A stretch of 64,000 bases of DNA from Streptomyces sp. NBC_01451 (GTDB lineage Bacteria; Actinomycetota; Actinomycetes; Streptomycetales; Streptomycetaceae): NCBI RefSeq assembly GCF_036227485.1, contig NZ_CP109479.1, positions 6,820,001 to 6,884,000 of the forward strand, read 5' to 3'. Of the stretch, positions 9,047-16,507 are shown in pieces (within the stretch, counting starts at the first letter, position 1; each line of letters opens with the position of its first letter). Under the pieces are notes generated by a model. The model saw nothing but the letters and a program-made list of their open reading frames with translations. It was not told the origin of the DNA and did no database searches. The position numbers and the translations under genes are program-made.

Positions 9047-10098
9047 TGACAAAGGTGACACGGGACGACGTCGCCAGGCTCGCGGGAACTTCCAGCGCGG
9101 TCGTCAGTTACGTCGTCAACAATGGCCCCCGGCCCGTCTCCGAGGAGAAACGCCGACGTGTTCTCGAAGCCGTCAAGGTGCTCGGATACCGGCCCGACCG
9201 GGTGGCCCAGGCCATGGCCAGTCGCCGAACCGACCTGCTGGGGCTGATCGTTCCGGACGCCCGTCAGCCGTATTTCGGGGAAATCACCCATGCGTTGGAA
9301 CGCGCCGCCGCCGACCGGGGAAAAATGGTGCTCGTCGGCAACTCCGATTACCAGGAGGAGCGCGAACTCCGTTACCTTCACTCCTTTTTGGGGATGCGGG
9401 TGTCGGCGTTGATCCTGGTCAGTCTGGGGCTCGGCGACCGGATCGCCGCGGAGCTGGACGCCACGGACACCCGGGTCGTGCTGATGCACGAACGGTCCGC
9501 TTCCGTACGGAAGTTCGCCGTGGTCACGGACGACGTCGAGGGTGCCGGGCTCGCCACCCGGCATCTCCTCCAGCACGGTCACACCGCCGTGGCCTGCCTG
9601 GGCGGCCCCGAGTCGGCTCCCCTGGCCGGGGATCCCGTCGCCGACCATGTGGAGGGCTGGCGCAAGGCGATGGCGGACGCCGGCCTCCCCACCGACGGGC
9701 TCCTCTTCCGCGCCCCCTACAACCGGTACGACACCTACGGGATCGCGCTGCGCCTCCTCGCCGCTCCCGGCCGGCCGACCGCCGTGTTCTGCTCGACGGA
9801 CGACCAGGCCATCGGCCTGCTGCGGGCGGCCCGTGAACTGGGCGTCGGCGTACCGGACGAGCTGGCGGTGGTGGGCTTCGACGACGTCAAGGAGGCGGCG
9901 ATGACCGACCCGCCGCTGACGACGGTCGCCTCCGACCGCGAGGCGATGGCCCGCAGGGCGGTGGACATGGCGCTCGACCCGGAACTGGACGCGGCGACAC
10001 CCGGCGGGACGGACCGCACCCGCCGCTTCCCGTCCCGCCTGGTCGTCCGGGCCTCCTGCGGCTGTCGGGACTCCCGCACGCCACGTCCTGGCCGCTGA
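9046..10098 (+). CDS. LacI-family transcriptional regulator
   Basis: 350 residues. The N-terminal helix-turn-helix is canonical ([20 protein letters not shown], residues 5-24, followed by the hinge region), then a periplasmic-binding-protein-like ligand domain (residues 60-340) with the usual [15 protein letters not shown] and VVGFDDV motifs. It acts as a cytoplasmic, probably sugar-responsive, repressor. There is no sugar-utilisation gene directly beside it, so the target may be itself or distant. The GTG start with an upstream TAGACT suggests a leaderless message. Confidence 0.9.
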   Translation: MTKVTRDDVARLAGTSSAVVSYVVNNGPRPVSEEKRRRVLEAVKVLGYRPDRVAQAMASRRTDLLGLIVPDARQPYFGEITHALERAAADRGKMVLVGNSDYQEERELRYLHSFLGMRVSALILVSLGLGDRIAAELDATDTRVVLMHERSASVRKFAVVTDDVEGAGLATRHLLQHGHTAVACLGGPESAPLAGDPVADHVEGWRKAMADAGLPTDGLLFRAPYNRYDTYGIALRLLAAPGRPTAVFCSTDDQAIGLLRAARELGVGVPDELAVVGFDDVKEAAMTDPPLTTVASDREAMARRAVDMALDPELDAATPGGTDRTRRFPSRLVVRASCGCRDSRTPRPGR

Positions 10099-10185
10099 CC
10101 CCGACCGCCCGGCCGGCGACGGCCGCTGCCCGACCCGGCGTGGGTGCCGGCACCCCCTTGCCGCGGGAGTGTGATCCATTTATTG

Positions 10186-10197
10186 TTTGGTGCCAAA
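10186..10197. promoter_or_regulatory. Palindrome TTTGGTGCCAAA, candidate MarR operator
   Basis: A perfect 12-bp palindrome lies about 110 bp upstream of the oxidoreductase start. An almost identical element (TTTGGTACCGAA) precedes the MarR gene that follows, which suggests both are bound by that MarR protein. Confidence 0.55.
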
Positions 10198-10230
10198 TGA
10201 AAAATTGCCCTCGCCGAGGCCCTGCCGTCG

Positions 10231-10260
10231 ACATCGACATCGACATCGGTGTCGGTGTCG
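10231..10260 (+). repeat. Hexanucleotide ACATCG/GTGTCG repeat
   Basis: Three ACATCG units are followed by two GTGTCG units upstream of the oxidoreductase start. A similar ACATCG run occurs inside matB at 33436-33465. It is noncoding if the ATG at 10305 is the true start. Confidence 0.6.
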
Positions 10261-10304
10261 GGGCCTGCATCGGCGTCGGCGTGGAGAACGGAGTGCGTAC
10301 GGCC

Positions 10305-11252
10305 ATGACCGCAGCTCCTCGTATGCAACTGGTCCTCAGCGAGAACTGGACCATGACAGGCGGGCGCGTCGACCTGCCCCTGCTCGTGCGCTGGGCCCGG
10401 GAGGCCGAGGACGCCGGATTCGACTCGGTGATGCTCAGTGAGCACATCGTGCTCGGCCCCGACGCCGGCGTGAACGGCGTCATGGGCAACCCGCGCGACT
10501 GGGCCCTGCCCGGAAACCAGGACCCGTACATGCCCTGGCCCAACTCCCTGATCCTGCTCGGCGCGATCGCCTCGGTGACCGAGCGGGTCCGGCTCGCCGC
10601 CTCGGCGGTGATCGCCCCGTTGCGTCATCCCCTGCTGCTCGCGCGGGAGCTGGGCACCCTCGACCTGCTCTCCGAGGGGCGGCTGATGGTGCTGCCCAAC
10701 GTCAGCTGGAGCCGGGACGAGTACGACGCGCTCGGGGTGCCCTTCGCCCGGCGGGGACGGCTGCTGGACGAACACCTGGAGATCTGGGCGAAGCTGTGGG
10801 GGCCGTCACCGGTGTCCCACGAGGGCGGGAACTACCCGTTCGCGGACGTGTACTTCGAGCCCAAGGCGTACCGGGCCGACGGACCCCGGCTGTGTTTCGG
10901 CGGGGCCGGGATGCACGCGGCGATGGTGCGGCGGCTGGTGCGGTACGGGCACGCCTTCAATCCGCTGGGACGGCCCACGGCCGAGGAGTTGAGGGTGCTC
11001 GCGGAGGCGATGAAGGAGGCGGGGCGGGACGTGTCCGAGCTGGAGATGATCGGGGGAGTGCGGGTGGTGTTTCCCGATGAGCGGTCCTGCGCGGATCTCG
11101 GAGCGGCGCTGGCTTCCGTGCCGGAGCAGATGGAACTCGGCTTCACCACGTTCTGCATCAAGCCGTCCCAGTTCATCGATGATCCGGACGGGGTCGGAGC
11201 GTTCTGCCGGGATGTGATGCGGCGGGTTTCTGGCGGCGCGTCCGCCATGTGA
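10305..11252 (+). CDS. LLM-class (luciferase-like) F420-dependent oxidoreductase
   Basis: 315 residues with the bacterial-luciferase-like TIM barrel pattern: ARAWEAxxDAGFDS-type N-terminal strand (WAREAEDAGFDSVMLSEH), VRLAASAVIAPLRHPLLLA, ELGTLDLLSEGRL and a C-terminal glycine-rich FGGAGMHAAM segment. Members use F420 or FMN; the family assignment is secure but the cofactor and substrate are inference. I chose ATG 10305 because a GGAG lies 11 bp upstream and the residues before it would be a hexanucleotide repeat. A MarR gene follows on the same strand and a shared palindrome precedes both, so it is probably the regulated enzyme of that regulator. Confidence 0.85.
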   Translation: MTAAPRMQLVLSENWTMTGGRVDLPLLVRWAREAEDAGFDSVMLSEHIVLGPDAGVNGVMGNPRDWALPGNQDPYMPWPNSLILLGAIASVTERVRLAASAVIAPLRHPLLLARELGTLDLLSEGRLMVLPNVSWSRDEYDALGVPFARRGRLLDEHLEIWAKLWGPSPVSHEGGNYPFADVYFEPKAYRADGPRLCFGGAGMHAAMVRRLVRYGHAFNPLGRPTAEELRVLAEAMKEAGRDVSELEMIGGVRVVFPDERSCADLGAALASVPEQMELGFTTFCIKPSQFIDDPDGVGAFCRDVMRRVSGGASAM

Positions 11253-11339
11253 GGCCGGTGGGCTCGCGCCGGTCGTAGGCGGTCGACGGCGCCCGCGCGG
11301 CGGAGCCGGAAGCGGCACGGCCCCGCGCCCTTCGTACAA

Positions 11340-11351
11340 TTTGGTACCGAA
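11340..11351. promoter_or_regulatory. Near-palindrome TTTGGTACCGAA upstream of the MarR gene
   Basis: This element matches the one at 10186-10197 in 10 of 12 positions and sits about 30 bp before the MarR start. Autoregulation by the MarR protein is the likely explanation. Confidence 0.55.
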
Positions 11352-11380
11352 CGACAGGGTGTCGTTGGAGGGGAACGCCG

Positions 11381-11950
11381 GTGACGCAGCGACCGATCGT
11401 CGAGACCGAGCAGTTGGTCAAGGCCAAGCTCGGGGAGATCCCGATCCGGCACGACCAGATGGCCGTCGTCGCGAACATCCACCGGGCCGCCTCCGCCGTG
11501 CGCCAGCATGTCGAGAACTCCGTGCTGCGTGGGGTGGATCTCACCTGGACCGGGTTCGTCGTGCTGTGGGTCGTCTGGATCTCCGGGGAGACCGAGACCC
11601 GGCTCGTGGCCGAGGAGGCCGGGATCTCCAAGGGGACGCTCACCGGGGTGGCCCGGACACTGGAGTCGCGTGGGCTGGTCCGGCGTATCGAGCACCCTTC
11701 GGACGGGCGGCGGGTGCTGCTCGGGCTCACGGACGAGGGCGAGTCGCTGATGCGGACGCTCTTCCCCGACTTCAACGCCGAGGAGGCGTTCGTCGCGGCC
11801 CCGCTGAGCGCCGAGGAGTGCCGGGCCACCGCGGACGCGCTGCGCAAGATCGTCGTCCAGGTCGAGACCCACGGGGAGGACCGCCGGCTGGAACTGCTCG
11901 ACGGCGCCGAACCGGCTCCGCGCCGCAGCGGGCGCCGCCCCAAGGGCTGA
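11381..11950 (+). CDS. MarR-family transcriptional regulator
   Basis: 189 residues with the MarR winged-helix core: a DLTWTGFVVLWVVWI helix, the recognition helix region LVAEEAGISKGTLTGVARTLESRGLV, and a wing with the D-G-R motif (HPSDGRRVLLGLTDEG). The GTG at 11381 has a GGAGGGG ribosome site. MarR proteins are dimeric repressors released by small aromatic or oxidant ligands. Its neighbour is the F420-type oxidoreductase, and both have a TTTGGTRCCRAA element upstream, so regulation of that enzyme and itself is likely. Confidence 0.9.
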   Translation: MTQRPIVETEQLVKAKLGEIPIRHDQMAVVANIHRAASAVRQHVENSVLRGVDLTWTGFVVLWVVWISGETETRLVAEEAGISKGTLTGVARTLESRGLVRRIEHPSDGRRVLLGLTDEGESLMRTLFPDFNAEEAFVAAPLSAEECRATADALRKIVVQVETHGEDRRLELLDGAEPAPRRSGRRPKG

Positions 11951-11971
11951 TAGCCGGCCTCGGCTCCAGCC

Positions 11972-12067
11972 ATGAGCCCATGAGCCCATGAGCCCATGAG
12001 CCCATGAGCCCATGAGCTCAAGAGCTCAAGAGCTCAAGAGCTCAAGAGCTCAAGAGCTCAAGAGCCC
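11972..12067. repeat. Twelve tandem octanucleotide units
   Basis: Five ATGAGCCC, one ATGAGCTC, five AAGAGCTC and a final AAGAGCCC lie head to tail with no interruption (12 x 8 bp). The gradual change from one unit to the next is typical of slippage expansion. It fills the gap between the MarR gene and the amidotransferase gene; several units contain GAGCTC palindromes. Confidence 0.9.
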
Positions 12068-12110
12068 GAGAACTCTGAGAACTCTGAGAAGTTGAGAAGT
12101 GGAGAACCCC

Positions 12111-12854
12111 GTGCGCGCCCTCGTCATCCGTCACGACCATCTCTCGCTGTCCGGTCCCGTCGGTGACCGCATCGCCCAACTCGGCTATCTCATCGACGAG
12201 TTGACCGTCGTGCCGGCCGAACGGTACGACAGCCCCGGCGTGGGGTTCGACTTCCCCGACCCGGCCGGATACGACCTGATCGTGCTGCTCGGCGCACCCT
12301 GGTCGGTCTACGACAGGACCAAGGTCGCCCCCTGGATCGACGGTGAACTGGAGCTCCTGCGCACTGCCCACGCCGCCGAACTGCCCGTCCTCGGCATCTG
12401 CTTCGGGGCGCAGGCACTCGCCACCGCCCTCGGAGGGAGCGTCGAGTCGGCGCCCCGGCACGAGATCGGCTGGACGGCCGTCGAGTCGGACGTACCCGGG
12501 CTCATTCCGGCCGGGCCGTGGTTCCAGTGGCACTTCGACCGGTTCACGGTCCCGCCGGGCGCGGTGGAACTGGCCCGCAGCGCGGTCGGTCCGCAGGCCT
12601 TCCGGGCCGGACGGGCGCTCGGAGTGCAGTTCCATCCCGAGCTCGACGAGGAGACCCTGCACCTGTGGCTGGACGCCGGCGGCCGGCACGAGGCCAGGGC
12701 GCACGGCGAGGACCCGGACCGACTGCTCGCCGAGACCCGCGCCCGGCGCGAGGAGTCACGGCAGCGGGCGTACGACCTCGTGGACGCGTTCCTCGCGCAA
12801 ATCGGCGGGGCGGCGACGGGCCCGACCGCTGGTGGACGGGGCCGCGCGGCCTGA
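12111..12854 (+). CDS. Class I glutamine amidotransferase-like protein
   Basis: 247 residues. The nucleophile elbow is GICFGAQALA (Cys near residue 93) and the catalytic His is in GVQFHPEL (near residue 180), giving the class I triad of a GMP-synthase-type amidotransferase domain with no synthase domain attached. Such stand-alone proteins hydrolyse glutamine or gamma-glutamyl compounds in the cytoplasm; the partner is unknown. The GTG at 12111 has GGAG 6 bp upstream; a GTG at 12099 is possible but has no ribosome site. The gene follows the octanucleotide repeat. Confidence 0.85.
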   Translation: MRALVIRHDHLSLSGPVGDRIAQLGYLIDELTVVPAERYDSPGVGFDFPDPAGYDLIVLLGAPWSVYDRTKVAPWIDGELELLRTAHAAELPVLGICFGAQALATALGGSVESAPRHEIGWTAVESDVPGLIPAGPWFQWHFDRFTVPPGAVELARSAVGPQAFRAGRALGVQFHPELDEETLHLWLDAGGRHEARAHGEDPDRLLAETRARREESRQRAYDLVDAFLAQIGGAATGPTAGGRGRAA

Positions 12855-12961
12855 GAGCCGCCGGTTCCCGGATGAACGTTTCCCGGCGGAGCCGCGTCGT
12901 AACGGTTGGCGACAGTCGGCGGTCGGCGGTCGGTATTCGTTCACTGTTCAGGGGGATCACC

Positions 12962-13480
12962 ATGGCTTCGGTCCGATTGCTGTCGTCCGTCGTACTGGTC
13001 GCGGGACTGGTGTGCACGGTCGTCGGCTGCGACGGGGAATCCGGGGCCTCGGTGTCGGGACAGGGCACCTCGGCGTCCTCGCCCACCCCCACCTCCTCGT
13101 TCTCGTCGTTCGCGGAGTCCTGGGAGGAACCCGCCTCGTACGTCTACACGTTGACGTCGAGCGAGGGGGAGCGCAGCCTGATCGGCACGTTCCGGGTGAC
13201 GGTCCGGGACGGGAAGGTCGCCAAGGCGGTCGGGCTCGACGAGAGCGGGCGGGGCGCCGTGCGGCGCGCCCCCGAGGAAGTGCCCACCATCGGCGACCTG
13301 CTGGACCAGCTGGCCCGCGCCCACGACGAGGGCGCGGACACGGCCGAAGCGGAGTACGCGCCCGACGGGCACCCCGTACGGATCACCCTGGACCCGGAGG
13401 AGAACGCGACCGACGACGAGCAGTCGTACGTCATCAGCGGCTACGAGCCGGACCCGGCGCCCGCGGGGGGACGGTCCTGA
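12962..13480 (+). CDS. Lipoprotein, DUF6174-like
   Basis: 172 residues. A signal sequence ends in a lipobox-like stretch (VCTVVGC), after which comes a Ser/Thr/Pro-rich spacer and a domain with the signature YVYTLTSSEGER...TFRVTVRDGKV...PTIGDLLDQLARAHDEGAD...EYAPDGHPVRI. This pattern is that of the small secreted proteins I know as DUF6174. Expected location: outer face of the membrane. A GGGGG ribosome site precedes the ATG at 12962; an in-frame ATG at 12872 is less likely. Function unknown. Confidence 0.75.
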   Translation: MASVRLLSSVVLVAGLVCTVVGCDGESGASVSGQGTSASSPTPTSSFSSFAESWEEPASYVYTLTSSEGERSLIGTFRVTVRDGKVAKAVGLDESGRGAVRRAPEEVPTIGDLLDQLARAHDEGADTAEAEYAPDGHPVRITLDPEENATDDEQSYVISGYEPDPAPAGGRS

Positions 13481-13481
13481 C

Positions 13482-13537
13482 GGAACTCGGAACTCGGAAC
13501 TCGGAACTCGGGGCTCGGAACTCGGGGCTCGGGGCTC
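13482..13537. repeat. Eight tandem 7-bp units (GGAACTC/GGGGCTC)
   Basis: Units run GGAACTC x4, GGGGCTC, GGAACTC, GGGGCTC x2 without interruption, between two convergent lipoprotein genes. It begins right after the stop of the plus-strand gene. Confidence 0.85.
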
Positions 13538-13548
13538 GGACCTGGTTC

Positions 13549-14040
13549 CTAGTTCTGGGCGTCGTGGTCGTTCAGGTCCTCGAACGTGCCGCCGACCTTC
13601 TGGCGCAGCGTTTCCTGGAGCTTCGGGGGCGCGCTGATCACCCACTTGGTGCCGACCAGGTACTTGCCGCCGTAGATGGCCGCGCTGTCCAGCCAGGTCA
13701 GCTTGTACTTCTCCTCGGGGAACGTCGTGATCAGGTAGTCGCCGTCGGCGGTGTGGCAGACACCCTCGCGCAGTTCCTTCGCGTCGGTACGGATCGTCAC
13801 CTCGCAGCCCGTCAGCTTGGCGATCACCTCGACCTTGGCCGGCGCGACCACGGCGGCCACGGGAGCGGGCGGCACGGACTCCGAAGCGGACGCCGAAGCC
13901 TTCTTCCCGGTGCCCGTACCCGTGTCCGAGTCGGAGGCCGCCGTACAGGCCGTGGCCAGGGGGAGGGCGACGGCCGTCAGGAGAGTGGTGAGCGCGAGAG
14001 CCCTGCGGGAGGACGACCGGCGGGGTTGCTGCTGGGACAC
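13549..14040 (-). CDS. Putative lipoprotein, 163 aa
   Basis: The N-terminus has a basic stretch, a hydrophobic core and a lipobox ending LATAC (Cys near residue 32), followed by a Ser/Thr/Ala spacer. The mature part has two Cys residues (TGCEV and EGVCH) and a compact domain of about 95 residues. The family is not recognised. Expected location: membrane-anchored on the outer face. It converges on the DUF6174-like lipoprotein gene. Confidence 0.7.
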   Translation of the reverse strand: MSQQQPRRSSSRRALALTTLLTAVALPLATACTAASDSDTGTGTGKKASASASESVPPAPVAAVVAPAKVEVIAKLTGCEVTIRTDAKELREGVCHTADGDYLITTFPEEKYKLTWLDSAAIYGGKYLVGTKWVISAPPKLQETLRQKVGGTFEDLNDHDAQN

Positions 14041-14113
14041 TGCGCTGCTCCAGGTCGGGCGGTACGGCGGACGTACGACTCGACAGAAGGTACGGGCGGG
14101 CAGTGGGCCGCGT

Positions 14114-15211
14114 TCACAGCCAGCCGTTGCGTTTGAAACCGCGGTGGACGAAGAAGCAGGCGGTGGCGATGACGGAGAGGACGAGCGGGTAGCCGAAGCG
14201 CCAGTGCAGTTCGGGCATGTGCTCGAAGTTCATGCCGTAGATCCCGCAGACCATCGTCGGTACGGCGACGATCGCGGCCCACGCGGTGATCTTCCGCATG
14301 TCCTCGTTCTGGCCGACGGTGACCTGGGCCAGGTGGGCCTGGAGGATCGAGTCGAGCAGGGCGTCGAAGGCGTGGATCTGCTCGGTGGCGCGGATCAGAT
14401 GGTCGGACACGTCCCGGAAGTAGGCCTGTATCGACGGTTCGACGAACGGCGTCGGCTCCGTGGCCAGCTGCTGCAGGGGGCGGCCGAGGGGGACCACCGC
14501 CCGCTTCAGTTCGAGGAGTTCACGCTTGAGCTGGTAGATACGGCCGGCGTCGGCGGTGCGCGGGCTCTGGGGGGAGAAGACGTCCGACTCGACCTGGTCG
14601 AGGTCGTCCTGGACGGCGTCCGTGACGTTCAGGTAGTCGTCGACGACATGGTCCGCGATGCCGTGCAGCACCGCGGCCGGGCCCCTGCCGAGCTGCTCCG
14701 GGTCGGACTCCAGATCCTCGCGCAGCGGGCCCAGGGAGCCGTGTCGGCCGTGCCGGACGGTGACGACGAAGTCGGGCCCGGCGAAGACCATGATCTCGCC
14801 GGTGGTGACGACCTCGCTGGTCGCGGTGAGCTCCTCGTGCTCGACGTAGCAGACCGTCTTGAACACGGCGAACAGGACATCGCCGTACCGCTCCACCTTG
14901 GGGCGCTGATGCGCCTGGACGGCGTCCTCGACGGCGAGCGGGTGCAGTCCGAACAGTTCGGCGACGCGGGCGAACTCCGTCTCGGAGGGCTCGTGCAGCC
15001 CGAGCCAGACGAAGCCGCGGTTGTGCTTGCGGACGCGGGCGACGGACTCCTCGACGGTCGGGGCGGTGGGCTGGCGCACCCCCTCGCGATAGATCACACA
15101 GTTGACGACGGTCGAGCCGAGCGGTGAGCGGGCGGGGTGACTGAGGTCCACCCGCCGCCGCCCACGCCGAGCCAGGCGGGCCACTTTGCGCAGGCTGCCG
15201 ACCATCGACAT
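14114..15211 (-). CDS. CorA-type magnesium/cobalt transporter
   Basis: 365 residues with the CorA plan: a long soluble N-terminal domain, a long helix (residues about 200-300), then two C-terminal membrane segments. The signature YGMNF at the end of the first segment is present (VCGIYGMNF), which marks the pore selectivity motif. Role: divalent cation uptake in the plasma membrane as a pentamer. I chose the ATG at 15211, which has an AAGGAG ribosome site; an ATG 34 codons earlier has none. Confidence 0.9.
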   Translation of the reverse strand: MSMVGSLRKVARLARRGRRRVDLSHPARSPLGSTVVNCVIYREGVRQPTAPTVEESVARVRKHNRGFVWLGLHEPSETEFARVAELFGLHPLAVEDAVQAHQRPKVERYGDVLFAVFKTVCYVEHEELTATSEVVTTGEIMVFAGPDFVVTVRHGRHGSLGPLREDLESDPEQLGRGPAAVLHGIADHVVDDYLNVTDAVQDDLDQVESDVFSPQSPRTADAGRIYQLKRELLELKRAVVPLGRPLQQLATEPTPFVEPSIQAYFRDVSDHLIRATEQIHAFDALLDSILQAHLAQVTVGQNEDMRKITAWAAIVAVPTMVCGIYGMNFEHMPELHWRFGYPLVLSVIATACFFVHRGFKRNGWL

Positions 15212-15601
15212 GCGGTTTGCTCCTTCTCCGGGTCCGGACAGTGTGCCAGGTGGGGGTAAAGGGCTGGTCAGGGGAGACGCCGTGGGGGATCTCGCCCACG
15301 CCGCCCGTCCCACCCCGTACCCGGGGGCGCTCCCCCAGACCCGGGTCGCGCTGCACGCGCTTGTCCTCAGGTGCCTTCAGAGAAGGCACCCCAGGACTGG
15401 CCGGGGGTGCGGGCCCGGCGCTGTAGGGGTACCGCCCGGGTTGTGGAGGCAACGCGGGCGAGAGGGTGCGAAGGAAAGTGTGGACGGCCCGGGCCCAGAC
15501 GCCCTGCCGGACATACCAGTTTCGCCCTCCGTGTATTCGGGCAAGGACAGGGCAGCGTGGTCCCGGTCGAGCGAGTCGGCCAGGGGGAGGGGGACTCTGC
15601 G

Positions 15602-16483
15602 GTGGTGCCGGACCATGTGCGGACCGTGGACGGGCGGCGACTACGGGTCGAGATCTCAGGTGACCCCCACGGACACCCCGTGTTCCTCCTGCACGGCACA
15701 CCCGGCAGCCGGGTCGGCCCCCGTCCGCGTGCGATGTTCCTGTACCAGCGCGGCGCCTGTCTCATCAGCTACGACCGCCCCGGATACGGCGGTTCGGACC
15801 GCAAAGCGGGGCGCCGCGTCGCCGATGTGGTGCAAGACGTCACCGTGGTCGCCGACGCCATGGGGATCGACCGGTTCGCCGTGGCCGGGCGTTCCGGCGG
15901 CGCACCGCACGCCCTCGCCTGCGCCGCCTTGTTACCGGACCGGGTGACCCGCGCCGCCGCGCTGGTCGGGCTCGCGCCGAGAGACGCGGAAGGGCTCGAC
16001 TGGTTCGCGGGCATGGCGCCCTCCAACGTCAGCGAGTTCCAGACCGCGTTCACCGATCCGGAGCGGTTCGTGGCCCGGCTGATCCCACGCTCGGCGGCCA
16101 TCCGGAGCGATCCGACGAAGCTGCTCGAAGACCTGCGCCTGGAACTCACCGATGACGACCGGATGATCGTCTCCGACAATGCCATCCGCTCGATGCTGCT
16201 GCGCAACTACCGTGAGGCGTTGCGCACTTCACCGTACGGCTGGATCGACGACGCCCTCGCGCTGACCGGCCCGTGGGGCTTCGACCCGGCGCAGATCGAT
16301 GTGCCGGTGCTGTTGTGGCACGGGGGGAAGGATGTCTTCTCGCCCGCCTCGCACTCCTCCTGGCTCGCGGCCCGTATCCCAGGCGCCACAGCCGTCCTGG
16401 AACCGGCGGCGGCCCACTTCGCGGCCCTGCGCGCGCTGCCTGCCGCGCTCAACTGGCTACTCAGGGAATCCCCTACGCGCTGA
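15602..16483 (+). CDS. Alpha/beta hydrolase
   Basis: 293 residues. The oxyanion strand FLLHGTPGS, the nucleophile elbow GRSGGAP (Ser) and a late His in AAHFAALR give a complete alpha/beta-hydrolase triad. The GTG at 15602 is preceded by a GGGGGAGGGGG stretch; the frame runs far upstream but that part is arginine-rich and noncoding in character. Substrate unknown. It converges on fxsT, with 24 bp between the stops. Confidence 0.8.
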   Translation: MVPDHVRTVDGRRLRVEISGDPHGHPVFLLHGTPGSRVGPRPRAMFLYQRGACLISYDRPGYGGSDRKAGRRVADVVQDVTVVADAMGIDRFAVAGRSGGAPHALACAALLPDRVTRAAALVGLAPRDAEGLDWFAGMAPSNVSEFQTAFTDPERFVARLIPRSAAIRSDPTKLLEDLRLELTDDDRMIVSDNAIRSMLLRNYREALRTSPYGWIDDALALTGPWGFDPAQIDVPVLLWHGGKDVFSPASHSSWLAARIPGATAVLEPAAAHFAALRALPAALNWLLRESPTR

Positions 16484-16507
16484 TTCGCATACCCGGAGGC
16501 CTGGTTC

